DNA of 64,000 bases from JBBQVS01 sp963792705 (lineage in GTDB: Bacteria; Chloroflexota; Ktedonobacteria; Ktedonobacterales; Ktedonobacteraceae). The notes beneath the pieces are model-generated. The model was not told where the DNA came from. It did not search any database and was given only the letters and a program-made list of their open reading frames with translations. Below, one piece after another: positions 8,291 to 17,152 of this stretch. The translations under genes were made by a program, and so were the position numbers. The DNA lies in NCBI GenBank assembly GCA_963792705.1, contig CAWBXD010000006.1, forward strand, positions 36,969-100,968, given 5' to 3'. Each line of letters opens with the position of its first letter. The first letter of the stretch is position 1.

Positions 8291-10480
8291 CTAACCAGTT
8301 TGGATGCATGAAGCAACTGAACCTGGAGTCGAGCTTGCACGTCCATGAGAATTCTTTGCAGGTTGAAGCAACGGCACCAATGCAAACGAAAGATGTGCAG
8401 AACCACGTGGAAGGGCAAGAGTTTTTAGGGAAAACACACGACTGCTCAAGCGCATCACCATTTCCGGTTTCCAAGTATTCGTTTGACACCAGTAGACCGA
8501 AGGAACATCAGCACTCACTAGATGATTATGGCCCTTTGCATCTGTCAGCAACACGACTTGCTGTAGTGGCATTTCGATAGTATCGCTCACCTTCCAGTAT
8601 GTTGTTAGTGAAAGGTACCCTGCCGAAATACTTATTTTCTTTGGTGCTGCAACAGAGAAACCAATCAGCGTCATCATACCAGACGATGCTTGACTGTGTT
8701 GGGAGAACGATACTTGCACTGGATTGGGTACGCTCCGTGAGGATGATGTAACAAAGGAGCAGAACGGTCTCGGCAGTGCTGGCAGCACATCATCAATATC
8801 TGGTGCCTCTGCCGCTTGTACAGCAGAGTACGAGGAGACGCCAGGACCTGTAAGACCTCGTTTTAGTAAGAGATAGCCATCATGGGCAGCGACAATTCCA
8901 TACGTTCCATCAAGCAGGAGCGTCTTCACCACATGGATATAGTCCAAAGAGTTCACAAACGGATACAGGTCGCTTGTGACATCTAAGAAGATATAGTCGG
9001 CAGTGGTATCTGCGTAGGGAAACAGGTAGATATCTGCACGGTGACTGAGATGCGGCACAAGCGACGACTGAGCAGAAACCGATGCAGTCGGAGGTACCTG
9101 ACGGAGAAATGCTTGGGCGAGCGCGACGTGTGCTGTGCTTTGAGGCCACACGAACCCTTTAGTCAAAGGGGTAACGCCTTGGTTGATATCTGCTCGCCCC
9201 ACGCTCACCAAGAGATAGGCTCCTACCAGGAATAGCACTCCTGTCTGCCGAATTACATGTATATAGCCTAAAGGTGCAAACCTGTTCCTTCCCCATTGTG
9301 TGGTTAGTGGACGCACTCCCCATGTGCTGATCAGCGCAAAACTCTTACGTACTAGCCACCGAAGTAGCCAGAGGGCCTCGATGGTGGCAAAAACAAGGAT
9401 GGGAACAAGTTCCGCACTGTATTGGTAGAGACCACTATACATCTGAGGATCGGTACTCAAGAGATTGAGAAGAAGAGTTGGTAGCGCGAGAATCATAATC
9501 CACGGGGTAAGCAAAGCGAGATACCCTGTTGGGGTAAGCAGAACACGAAGGTAGAAGATATGATTGTGTTCGAGCACATGGCCTTTGAGCACTGTTCCTG
9601 CATGAAACACGAGGGTACGAAGAATTTGTCCAGGACTGGTTCCCAAGTACGCATAGCGTGAGGTGAGCAATGAATGCCCCGTAGGACTAAACACATGGAG
9701 TACAATCAGACTCATACCAAACCACGCGAAAGCAAGAACGATGAGACCCAACCCACTACGCCAGCGGTGCTGGAAAAGCAAGGACCACAGACCCATGAGC
9801 GCAATGATGCCTGCAATCTCTTCTTTGCATGCCAATGAGAGGACGGCAAAAACCAAGAGCCAGAGTGTCTGGCGGGTATACAGAAAATAAAGCGCGAACA
9901 TGAGAAAGGCTGAGGTCAATGTGACAGCATGGAAATCGAACACGGTCGCCTGTTGCTGGGCAGGATAAAGCAGATACAGGAGGGCACATACAACCCCAAT
10001 CCACTCATTCCGTAGACGGAGCCGAGCCAACCAGAAAGCAGGCAACGCGCCACTCGCCACGATCAACGTCTGTAGGACCATGAGCGTCTTTGGGGTGGGG
10101 ACAAACAGGTAGAGTAGTGAGACAGGCAGAAGGATCGGCTCGACATGAATGGCAAGGCGAGAAATTCCTGTTTGCTGGTAGCAGTTGGTGTCTGTGAGAA
10201 TATTGCAGATTGTCTGGTGGAGTACGCGACCATGCACCGTATTCCAGATGGCTTGATCCATAATGCCCAGGTCTTCCGCATGCGTCATGTAGGTATCCTG
10301 CAATCGCACAAGGTAGATAATGAAGAAACCCGCAAAGAGGAGCATTGCGAGCAACACAAGTCCAGTTGCCCAACGAAACGTGCGTGTATGTGGCATTGGT
10401 TCCGGCATTGGGTACAGAATCCTTTGAGAAAGCATTCTGAAGCGTCGAGAGAGCGACGTGTTTCGACGTGGTGTGAGCAT
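8291..10480 (-). CDS. DUF2079 polytopic membrane protein
   Basis: This 729-residue protein has about ten to twelve transmembrane helices in its first ~430 residues and a large soluble C-terminal half. Early motifs (DLGIMDQAIWNTVHGR, HVEPILLPVSLLYLFVP) and YSGLYQYSAELVPILVF are characteristic of DUF2079, a family with a GT-C glycosyltransferase-like fold. The Asp-Leu-Gly-containing first loop would carry the proposed active-site acidic residue. The C-terminal ~230 residues look like exported beta-rich domains. It is probably an envelope glycosyltransferase acting on a lipid-linked sugar, but the substrate is unknown. It is monocistronic. Confidence 0.75.
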   Translation of the reverse strand: MLTPRRNTSLSRRFRMLSQRILYPMPEPMPHTRTFRWATGLVLLAMLLFAGFFIIYLVRLQDTYMTHAEDLGIMDQAIWNTVHGRVLHQTICNILTDTNCYQQTGISRLAIHVEPILLPVSLLYLFVPTPKTLMVLQTLIVASGALPAFWLARLRLRNEWIGVVCALLYLLYPAQQQATVFDFHAVTLTSAFLMFALYFLYTRQTLWLLVFAVLSLACKEEIAGIIALMGLWSLLFQHRWRSGLGLIVLAFAWFGMSLIVLHVFSPTGHSLLTSRYAYLGTSPGQILRTLVFHAGTVLKGHVLEHNHIFYLRVLLTPTGYLALLTPWIMILALPTLLLNLLSTDPQMYSGLYQYSAELVPILVFATIEALWLLRWLVRKSFALISTWGVRPLTTQWGRNRFAPLGYIHVIRQTGVLFLVGAYLLVSVGRADINQGVTPLTKGFVWPQSTAHVALAQAFLRQVPPTASVSAQSSLVPHLSHRADIYLFPYADTTADYIFLDVTSDLYPFVNSLDYIHVVKTLLLDGTYGIVAAHDGYLLLKRGLTGPGVSSYSAVQAAEAPDIDDVLPALPRPFCSFVTSSSRSVPNPVQVSFSQHSQASSGMMTLIGFSVAAPKKISISAGYLSLTTYWKVSDTIEMPLQQVVLLTDAKGHNHLVSADVPSVYWCQTNTWKPEMVMRLSSRVFSLKTLALPRGSAHLSFALVPLLQPAKNSHGRASSTPGSVASCIQTG

Positions 10481-10690
10481 CTCTATCCCTCCGAGGAAAT
10501 GTTCTATTTAGTATACACGTATGGATTCATATTACAAGTAACAAGTACTGTCTGAATTTATAGGAGAAGGCTTCACACGTGGAGGAGATTCTATCAAATG
10601 GAGAGAGATAAATTCTTGCATCCTTTTACACCAATAGCAATATTGCCTAGGATGTTATGAAAAGCAAGAAGAGTAATAGGTTGGCACGAG

Positions 10691-11218
10691 TTAGGAGAAG
10701 GATGTACGTTCTAGCCAATCAACCACCTCCGACACACATACACTGAGCGGCTTCACTGTGTCAACGAGCAGAAGGGGATAGTTGATCGGAAAGTTGGCCT
10801 CCGCACGATGTTCACGACGATATGCTTGCAATGTTTCCCAATCTACTACGTGATGTGCAGGCAAGTTGCGTTGTTTACGTGCCTCCACGCGTTGCTTCCA
10901 TAGGAGTTCATCGGAACAGAGACATTCCACAACAGCTAAGCTTGTATGGGTCTCGGCTACAATATGTTGTGTTCTTTCGTATGTTATAAGGTGAGTCAGC
11001 GGACTGTCACAAATTACATCCAATCCTTGAAGCAATTGGCGACGCACGATATGTAGCATCACATCATAGGCAAGCCCGTTGGCATCAGGTACTTGCTCGT
11101 TAAGCATATCTTTCACATCATCTTTGTCAATTAAGGGCCAATGCAAATGCCGACTGAGCGCACGACCAAGGGTGCTTTTTCCACTCCCTGGAAACCCTTT
11201 TAGCATAAGTAACTTCAC
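10691..11218 (-). CDS. P-loop kinase-like ATPase (AAA_33 / Zeta-kinase type)
   Basis: The 175-residue protein opens with a Walker A motif, GFPGSGKST (residues 8-16). It continues with DKDDVKDML, a conserved acidic pair of small-molecule kinases, VICDSPL as the Walker B strand, and RVEARKQRN as a lid arginine segment. The architecture fits the AAA_33 group of small nucleotide or sugar kinases (shikimate, gluconate and chloramphenicol phosphotransferase relatives). The substrate is not evident. No antitoxin-like gene is adjacent, which argues against a zeta toxin. It is a single gene on the minus strand. Confidence 0.7.
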   Translation of the reverse strand: MKLLMLKGFPGSGKSTLGRALSRHLHWPLIDKDDVKDMLNEQVPDANGLAYDVMLHIVRRQLLQGLDVICDSPLTHLITYERTQHIVAETHTSLAVVECLCSDELLWKQRVEARKQRNLPAHHVVDWETLQAYRREHRAEANFPINYPLLLVDTVKPLSVCVSEVVDWLERTSFS

Positions 11219-11381
11219 GTAATAACCCCCCTATTGATTAGAATTGAATTAATATAGATTAAGAATGAATTAGGAAAATTTGTTAAGGTTGGCGCAAAAA
11301 TCATTGCAATACCTTTGTTGTATATGTTACCATTAGTGAAGGTAGAAGAGGCTTCCAGTTTATTGCCCTACAGGAGCATTC

Positions 11382-11792
11382 ATGAACGAAATGATTCTGC
11401 GAGTATCGCCACCTCGCAATCAGAAAATTGAACTTAGTCCCGAAGAACGTACACAGTTGAATGCATTTATCGACCTCCTTATTCCATCTGATAAAGATTT
11501 CCCCCCTCCCTCTAGTCTCCATCTCATTGATACGTTTCTCAATCATCTCTTACCAAGCAAAAATGATAGAAGGTCTTTGTTGCTGAGTGAAAAACGATTA
11601 CGCGCAGCTTTACGAGAACTCGATGCTTTGGCGGATGGAAATTTTTGTGGAGTAGGTTCGGAGAGACAACATATAATACTCAAACATTTTGAGCGAAGAG
11701 ACCCTGCTCTTTTTCAGACACTCTTGACACTCGCCAATCACAGCTATTATTCACAGTTAGCAACGTTACGCTACTCTGCATCAATGTCGTAG
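11382..11792 (+). CDS. Small protein resembling gluconate 2-dehydrogenase subunit 3
   Basis: This 136-residue protein has the pattern LNAFIDLLIPSDKDFP, then IDTFLNHLL, LRAALRELDALADGNF, and near the end ERRDPALFQTLLTLANHSYYS. This spacing resembles the Gluconate_2-dh3 family, the small chaperone-like or export subunit of flavin-dependent GMC dehydrogenases. Usual members have a Tat signal; this one does not, and no GMC oxidoreductase or cytochrome gene is adjacent, so it is an orphan. AGGAG at 11370-11374 fixes the ATG start. The assignment rests on remembered pattern only. Confidence 0.45.
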   Translation: MNEMILRVSPPRNQKIELSPEERTQLNAFIDLLIPSDKDFPPPSSLHLIDTFLNHLLPSKNDRRSLLLSEKRLRAALRELDALADGNFCGVGSERQHIILKHFERRDPALFQTLLTLANHSYYSQLATLRYSASMS

Positions 11793-11894
11793 CATTATTT
11801 TGACTCAGCTCTAGCAAGCGAGGACGTAGATATTGTTCATTTGCCAAGGTAAGTATTTTATTTAATTGAGATACAGCACTTACAATGTAAATTT

Positions 11895-11965
11895 TGTAGG
11901 GACCGATGTATCGCGTCCTCGTGGCGATCCACCGCAGACAAGGACGCGATGAAGCGGTCCCTACA
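11895..11965. repeat. MITE-like palindromic element
   Basis: The 71-bp element has perfect 11-bp terminal inverted repeats (TGTAGGGACCG at 11895-11905 and its complement at 11955-11965). An inner pair, TCGCGTCC (11911-11918) and GGACGCGA (11942-11949), and a small central hairpin (GTGG...CCAC) complete the structure. It contains no coding capacity and lies between two genes. This GC-rich cruciform unit, in an AT-richer spacer, looks like a dispersed non-autonomous repeat. Confidence 0.6.
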
Positions 11966-11993
11966 GATATTGTTAAACAGAATTATCGCGTTC

Positions 11994-12926
11994 TTATAAG
12001 GGCGATGTGCTATACAAAAATGGGGTACGGCGAGCACGAACATGGACACGACGAGGTTCCGTATAATTCGCTTCAGTAAATACATTGTATGGGCTGTCTG
12101 AATGTAGTGCAGTTAATAGTGCTTCCGCTAATGCGTGAGCATTGATGAAACGTTGCTTCGGCTGCTTAGCAAGTGCTTTTCGTACAACCGCTTCTACTGC
12201 TTCTGGTATATTTGGATGTAAAGCACAGAGAGATGGAATAGGCTCATTCGTGTGTTGCCAGGTGATTTCTTCGGGCGTTGCACCAACATAGGGAGAAAAG
12301 CCACTGAGTAAGCGATAAAAAAGCACACCTAATGCATAAATGTCGCTTGCAGGGTACAGCATACCAAGACTCTGTTCGGGTGCGATGTAAGATACATTCC
12401 CTTCGTCGAGCAATGATGCTAACTGTTCCCCTTCTTGGTACGCGTGCCGCATTCCATAATTAGTGAGCGCAATATCTTGCCCATCACGGAAGTAGATACT
12501 TGAAGGCTGAATATTGCCATGTACAATATTATGGTTATGTAGATATTGCACGGCATCACACAATTGCACAATGAGACGAAAGACCTGTTCAAGAGGCAGC
12601 ATACGTTGTGTTTGACGTTCTAAGAAATGTTCTAAGGTCTCCGCCTCAGGGAAGAGTGTCACACAGTAAAGCAGGTCGTTGCCTGTACCGAATTCATATA
12701 GGGGAAGAAGTCCTTTATGATCGCAATGCCAAATCTTCTCTACCTCTGCCGCGAAATGCAGATGGAAGTTCGTGGGATCAGGAAACGATGGTCTAAATAG
12801 GCGTAGTAAAACATCGTACCCTGCCCTGGTAGTTGGACGGGCGCGATACAGTTCGACTTGCCCTTCGCGCGCCAAACACTCTAATAAAAAATATTCACCT
12901 ACCAGGACACCTGCAAGTTCAGTCAT
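11994..12926 (-). CDS. Predicted pseudokinase of the Ser/Thr kinase family
   Basis: The 310-residue protein has a full protein-kinase fold by sequence (APEQSLGM, SDIYALGVLFYRLLSG, the C-lobe Arg in KQPKQRF), but its catalytic residues are lost. The beta-3 Lys motif VAIK reads VLLR, the glycine loop is degenerate (REGQVELYRA), the catalytic loop HRD reads HGN, with QPSS where KPEN is expected, and DFG reads NYG. ATP hydrolysis and phosphotransfer are therefore unlikely. The gene starts inside the last codons of the upstream kinase-like gene (8-bp overlap, AGAGGAAATT before the ATG), so the two are translationally coupled. There is no membrane segment. It probably acts as a binding or scaffold partner of the membrane-bound neighbour. 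Confidence 0.8.
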   Translation of the reverse strand: MTELAGVLVGEYFLLECLAREGQVELYRARPTTRAGYDVLLRLFRPSFPDPTNFHLHFAAEVEKIWHCDHKGLLPLYEFGTGNDLLYCVTLFPEAETLEHFLERQTQRMLPLEQVFRLIVQLCDAVQYLHNHNIVHGNIQPSSIYFRDGQDIALTNYGMRHAYQEGEQLASLLDEGNVSYIAPEQSLGMLYPASDIYALGVLFYRLLSGFSPYVGATPEEITWQHTNEPIPSLCALHPNIPEAVEAVVRKALAKQPKQRFINAHALAEALLTALHSDSPYNVFTEANYTEPRRVHVRARRTPFLYSTSPL

Positions 12927-14493
12927 AATTTCCTCTATCTATAAGGATGCTCGAGAGGCGGCAATCCACAATGCCATAATTTTTTGAGATGTATTGTTCA
13001 CCATACGCTCCTGATTTGTTCACAGGATAGAAAAAGGCCGAAAGCATAGCTCCAAGTAATCCTAAGAGGAGCAAAATTACTACCAATACGGGAAGCAGTT
13101 TTTTAAAACGCGTATAGAATGCTTCGGTCTTTTTTTCTTGTATTATTTCCTCTGGTGGTACAAGTATAAGAGGTTTATTTTGTAAGTATTCGTTCGCAGT
13201 AAACGGAACACCAGTTTCTGCGCTTTTCTCTGTCTCTTTCGCAATTGGGGACCACTCAGCAGGGTCTACTGACCAGAAGAGCGACTCACCGTGCTCACCA
13301 TCTTCCGTTAAAAAATGCTTCGTTGGAGTCTCTTCTCTATCTGTATGTACCGAAACTTCTGAAGGTGAAACATCGCGGGAAATATGGTGTTCTCCAAAGA
13401 GGGGGGGCATGTGTGATGAAGAAACTTCCCGCGTTCGAGGTAGCGCAGCAGGAACAGGTATGCCAAGTGTATCATTTTTGGTTGGAATAGGAGTTGGTGG
13501 ACTTTCAAGAGGTGTAGGGAAAAGAGCGAGAGGAGGCGTTAAAGGATTTGTTTTTGTCGGTGCATAAAGTGGTTGTAACTTGACAGTTGAAATGGCACGA
13601 GATACTGGCGATGCAACAGGAGCAATGGTTACAGCTTGCATGAATGCATTTGAAAATTCTTCGGCAGAGGCGAAACGATCATCAGAACGTTTACGCAGAG
13701 CCTTTTGCAATACGTCGTCAACGGCATTGGAGATAGTTGCGACAAAGGTGCGCGCCGATGGCGGCTCCTGGCGTACATGTTTCAGCAACACCTCTACAGG
13801 TGTCTGTCCAGTAAAGGGTGTAGAGCCGGTCAGAAGATGGAAAAGTAAGACGCCAAGAGAGTATACATCACTCGGACGACGTAAAACTCCCAGTGACTGT
13901 TCAGGGGCAGCATATTCCGCAGACCCCCAACCAACACGCGTTAACGATTGCTGGCTATCATCATACCCACGAGCTATGCCAAAGTCGGAGAGCAGCATAT
14001 GTCCATCGGGTGCTACAAATACATTAGAGGGCTTAATATTGCCGTGTAGCACATCATGGTCGTGTGCATACTGTATCGCAGTACATAGCTGTTGCATAAT
14101 AGGTAATGCCTGAGTTGCTGAGAAGTGTCCGCCAACACGCTTGAGTAAATCATCAAGAGTGCCATTTTGAATATAGGGAGTGACGAGATACAGCAAATCC
14201 TCTCCTTCGCCATACTCCAGAAAGGGGAGAATATTTGGATGGTTGAACTGTCCGATCTTCTCTGCCTCGATCATGAAATACTCACGGAACGACTCAAGCT
14301 GAGCATAGCCCGGCCGAAAGACTTTTACAGCTACCTCAAACATCCCCCAACCGAAGCGTTCTCTATCCACAATACCGTCTTCATTTACTTGACGAGCACG
14401 ATAGACATCAGCCACACCGCCCTTGCTTATACATTGCATAAGCAAATAATCGCTTAGCATCACGCCTTCTAAATCAGACATGCAACACCCCAC
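12919..14493 (-). CDS. Membrane-anchored Ser/Thr kinase-like protein with an altered catalytic loop
   Basis: This 524-residue protein has a kinase domain (about 10-275), a ~165-residue disordered Pro/Thr-rich linker, one transmembrane helix (LLPVLVVILLLLGLLGAM, about 465-482) and a short outside tail. The ATP-binding Lys (EVAVKVFRPG) and DFG (SDFGIARG) are intact, but the catalytic loop is HGNIKPSN, so the HRD aspartate is replaced by Asn. The protein may bind nucleotide while being weakly active or inactive. It lacks the PASTA or other sensor domains usual in bacterial Ser/Thr kinases. It precedes and overlaps a second, more degenerate kinase-like gene. Confidence 0.82.
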   Translation of the reverse strand: MGCCMSDLEGVMLSDYLLMQCISKGGVADVYRARQVNEDGIVDRERFGWGMFEVAVKVFRPGYAQLESFREYFMIEAEKIGQFNHPNILPFLEYGEGEDLLYLVTPYIQNGTLDDLLKRVGGHFSATQALPIMQQLCTAIQYAHDHDVLHGNIKPSNVFVAPDGHMLLSDFGIARGYDDSQQSLTRVGWGSAEYAAPEQSLGVLRRPSDVYSLGVLLFHLLTGSTPFTGQTPVEVLLKHVRQEPPSARTFVATISNAVDDVLQKALRKRSDDRFASAEEFSNAFMQAVTIAPVASPVSRAISTVKLQPLYAPTKTNPLTPPLALFPTPLESPPTPIPTKNDTLGIPVPAALPRTREVSSSHMPPLFGEHHISRDVSPSEVSVHTDREETPTKHFLTEDGEHGESLFWSVDPAEWSPIAKETEKSAETGVPFTANEYLQNKPLILVPPEEIIQEKKTEAFYTRFKKLLPVLVVILLLLGLLGAMLSAFFYPVNKSGAYGEQYISKNYGIVDCRLSSILIDRGNYD

Positions 14494-14613
14494 ACATACT
14501 GTACGTTATTAAAGATTTTTTCCAGGAAAGTGCCATAGAAAACCCATTAACAAAAAGGGACACATCGAATTAAACGCGTTATGCTGTAGTTTTAGGAGAC
14601 GAAACTGTATAGA

Positions 14614-14646
14614 GGACGAGTTTTTGGCTGGGCCAAAAACTCGTCC
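14614..14646. repeat. 15-bp inverted repeat upstream of padR
   Basis: GGACGAGTTTTTGGC (14614-14628) and its exact complement (14632-14646) flank a 3-nt loop. No T-run follows on either strand. It lies 10 bp before the -35 box of the PadR gene and upstream of the divergent kinase gene. It may insulate the two transcription units, but its role is not clear. Confidence 0.5.
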
Positions 14647-14655
14647 CATTTAGGC

Positions 14656-14707
14656 TTGACAACAATACGATATATCGGTATACTATTAATAACGATATAT
14701 CGTATTG
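14656..14707 (+). promoter_or_regulatory. padR promoter with paired operator sites
   Basis: TTGACA (14656-14661) and TATACT (14679-14684), 17 bp apart, form a near-consensus promoter. A perfect 15-bp inverted repeat overlaps it: CAATACGATATATCG at 14663-14677 lies in the -35/-10 spacer, and its complement at 14693-14707 lies at the expected transcription start. Each arm also contains the self-complementary core CGATATATCG. This geometry predicts autorepression by the PadR protein encoded downstream. Confidence 0.72.
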
Positions 14708-14735
14708 TATCGTGAAAGAGAAAGGAAACAATACC

Positions 14736-15521
14736 ATGTTTGGTAGAATGAATAGAGATTTTGCATTTCAGGGTCAAGGTGGCGATTGGGGGGGTTGGAC
14801 TCCTCCCTGGTTACAGGATGACGAAGGTCCACGTGGACCTCGTGGAAGACACGGCGGACATCGGGGACCCTTTGGTGGTGGCCCACGCTTCTTTGGGCAA
14901 CGTGGACCCTTCGGACCTGACCCACGCTTCTTTGAGATGCGTCGTGGACGAGGACCTTTTGGTGGTGGTCCCTTTGGTCCTGGTGGTCCCTTTGGACCCG
15001 AAGGCCCAGCAGAAGGGCGTCGCTTTTTCGGGCGTGGCGATATGAAGTTTGCGCTGCTTGGCCTGTTACAAGAGCGACCAATGCACGGCTACGAGATGAT
15101 TAAGGCGTTGGAGGAGCGCTCTGGTGGCTTCTATGCACCAAGTGCAGGCTCCGTATACCCTACATTGCAGTTGCTTGAGGATCGTGGCTTTGTGACGGTG
15201 AACGAGACCGAAGGTAAAAAGGTATACAGCATTACCGATGCTGGTCGTGCCACTCTTGCCGAACGTCAGGAAAAAGGTGGAGAGTTTGCAGGCCCACGTT
15301 GGGGTCGTGGCTTTGGCCCAGGAGGACATGGCGGACCGGGTGGTAGACCAGAGATGCAAGCACTACGCGGGGAAGCGGCAGAAGTTGCTCGTCTCTTCAT
15401 CATTGCGGGTCGCAAGACATTTGAAGACCCTGAGCAATTAGCACAGCTTCGTAGCATCATTGAGCGCACTCGTAAAGAGTTGTCAGACATGATCTACGGC
15501 ACAGGAACAAAGCAAGAATAG
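14736..15521 (+). CDS. PadR-family regulator with a Gly/Phe/Pro-rich N-terminal extension
   Basis: The 261-residue protein starts at the ATG at 14736 (AAAGGA at 14721-14726). A GTG at 14712 is also in frame but lacks a ribosome site. Residues 1-102 are low complexity, with repeated RGPFGGGP/RFFGQRGPFGP-type units. The PadR winged helix follows (MKFALLGLLQERPMHGYEM, then SAGSVYPTLQLLEDRGFV), with a C-terminal helical dimer region. Typical PadR proteins are 100-190 residues, so the glycine-rich head is an addition that could mediate assembly or membrane association. It is a single gene closed by a 23-bp hairpin, with no obvious target gene next to it. Autoregulation is predicted from the operator. 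Confidence 0.85.
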   Translation: MFGRMNRDFAFQGQGGDWGGWTPPWLQDDEGPRGPRGRHGGHRGPFGGGPRFFGQRGPFGPDPRFFEMRRGRGPFGGGPFGPGGPFGPEGPAEGRRFFGRGDMKFALLGLLQERPMHGYEMIKALEERSGGFYAPSAGSVYPTLQLLEDRGFVTVNETEGKKVYSITDAGRATLAERQEKGGEFAGPRWGRGFGPGGHGGPGGRPEMQALRGEAAEVARLFIIAGRKTFEDPEQLAQLRSIIERTRKELSDMIYGTGTKQE

Positions 15522-15530
15522 GTGTAGTCT

Positions 15531-15580
15531 AAACAAGAAACGGCTAGTAAGAGTATGCTCTTACTAGCCGTTTCTTGTTT
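15531..15580. terminator. Bidirectional terminator, 23-bp perfect stem
   Basis: Arms 15531-15553 and 15558-15580 are exact complements around a TATG loop. The stem ends in A-rich and T-rich tracts, so it can work on both strands. It sits between the converging padR and DUF3307 genes. Confidence 0.8.
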
Positions 15581-15585
15581 AACGC

Positions 15586-15897
15586 TTAAAATTTAAAAAG
15601 TAAAATTAGGGCAAGGCTTAGTATATGCAGGAGTTGGTCGAGCCAGATTGAACCAATTATTTTGTAGCGTGCTTTCAATGTATCGACGATATAATGTGTT
15701 ACAAGGATAAGAGTAGTGGCGAGTAGCGACGAATGTGCAAAAAGAACAAATGTTGCGGTATACGTTGCACAGTGATAGAAGTTTACTTCCCAGCTTTTCC
15801 CTTTTTCTATGCTCATCCAGGTGCTTTGGAAGGCAAAATCACCAACGAAATGGCACGCAAGCCAAATTAGGAGTGAAGAAACAGATACTCCAAACAT
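15586..15897 (-). CDS. DUF3307 membrane protein
   Basis: The 103-residue protein starts at the ATG at 15897, preceded by AAGGGAGA. Three to four hydrophobic helices are visible. The HFVGDFAFQS motif near the N-terminus and THYIVDTLKARY in the middle are the family marks of DUF3307, where conserved His/Asp residues face the membrane. Function is unknown. The protein is short because only the DUF3307 core is present, without the C-terminal domain seen in some members. Confidence 0.72.
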   Translation of the reverse strand: MFGVSVSSLLIWLACHFVGDFAFQSTWMSIEKGKSWEVNFYHCATYTATFVLFAHSSLLATTLILVTHYIVDTLKARYKIIGSIWLDQLLHILSLALILLFKF

Positions 15898-16221
15898 GTA
15901 CAGTTCTCCCTTAATATACTTCATGTTGAGTATAATCAGTCGGAGAGGACACCACAATGAAATGGTTCACGTTAGACGAGTGAACTATAACACGTTATAA
16001 ATATGATGAAGGGAAACACAAATGTCATGTCTTTCTTAGAGATAGGCTCAGGATATGTGTAAAAATTTATAACAAAGCAATTTGGTCTAGTTCGCAAAGT
16101 GAGAACTTGCTTTAGTGAGGAAGTTCATAGGCTTATGGAGAGCACGTTCATAGCGAGTGGGCACATTAACGGATATACTCTTTTGTATGAGATATCTCCA
16201 CGGGAAGAAAAGGAAACAATC

Positions 16222-17043
16222 ATGAACGTAGACCAAACCGTTCGAGACAATGCTCGTCTGCTCAGCGCAAATACAAAGGTCTTTCTTTCATTTCCTTTGA
16301 TGGTGCTTGCAACCTATTTCTGGCCTATGCCTGCCACCTTTGCTCGGCAAAAAGAGCATGCGACATGGAGCATCATTATCGTTCTGCTCAGCGTCTTCAC
16401 AGTCATAACAGGTATATGCATCTATGTCTGGGGACGATTGGCAACGTTGAGTCAAGGCGTTCGGATTTTGAGCCTTAATCGCCTTGACCCTCATCCCTTC
16501 TCACTGCTCAATACGGGTATACTGACACTGATGGTGCCCTTCCTAATTCTTGCTTGGGCTTTTGCCTTGCACATCCTCGCGCATATGCAGCAAGGTCGAG
16601 GAAGCTACCGCGCGCAGGCGTATAGTGTTCTGATCATTGAAACTCCACTGATATTGATGCTAGTTAGCACTGTGCTCCTCCTATCGGTCGCACCTACTAT
16701 AGGAGAGGCTATTCGTATCCCCTTTACAGCAATCTCTCTTCTCTTACTCGTATACAACATATTCCTCTTGTTGCCATCCTTAATGGGAGTACAGCATTTG
16801 AGTGCGAAGCAGGCCCTCCTCTGTTTGCTGGTGATCCTGACCGTCTGTCTATTGCTGGTTATCTACTCTGACTCGTCTTCCACTCATTCTACGTCACAAG
16901 GAAGTGGTGATCGCCACTTTAAAAGAACGAAGAACCAACACGCACGATACTGCTCGCACTGCGGCTTCTCGCTCGATGTGTACGACCAACTCCATGAGAC
17001 ACTCACACAATCCTGTCCCAAATGTGGTAAACCACTTTATTGA
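16222..17043 (+). CDS. Polytopic membrane protein with a C-terminal zinc ribbon
   Basis: This 273-residue protein starts at the ATG at 16222 (AAGGAAACA upstream). The frame is open back to 16099, but without a good start. Six to seven hydrophobic helices occupy residues 15-225. A hydrophilic linker and a zinc-ribbon knuckle pair follow at the end (YCSHCGFSLD...SCPKCGKPLY), giving two CxxC motifs. The family is not recognised. The ribbon should face the cytoplasm and may bind protein or nucleic acid. It stands alone between two minus-strand genes. Confidence 0.6.
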   Translation: MNVDQTVRDNARLLSANTKVFLSFPLMVLATYFWPMPATFARQKEHATWSIIIVLLSVFTVITGICIYVWGRLATLSQGVRILSLNRLDPHPFSLLNTGILTLMVPFLILAWAFALHILAHMQQGRGSYRAQAYSVLIIETPLILMLVSTVLLLSVAPTIGEAIRIPFTAISLLLLVYNIFLLLPSLMGVQHLSAKQALLCLLVILTVCLLLVIYSDSSSTHSTSQGSGDRHFKRTKNQHARYCSHCGFSLDVYDQLHETLTQSCPKCGKPLY

Positions 17044-17152
17044 TCAACACGGAGTTTGCTGCAAGTAGGAACAGAAACTGGAAGAGGAACGAGGCAATCC
17101 TAAGCAAGAATGTTATCCTTGCAAAGGAACTTACAGTTGAAGAGGAAACAGT

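Noticed and set aside
10691..11218. P-loop kinase considered as a zeta-type toxin
   Set aside because: No antitoxin-like partner is adjacent, and the motifs fit small-molecule kinases equally well.
14614..14646. Strong hairpin considered as an intrinsic terminator
   Set aside because: It lies between divergent genes and has no following T-run on either strand, so it is listed as an inverted repeat only.
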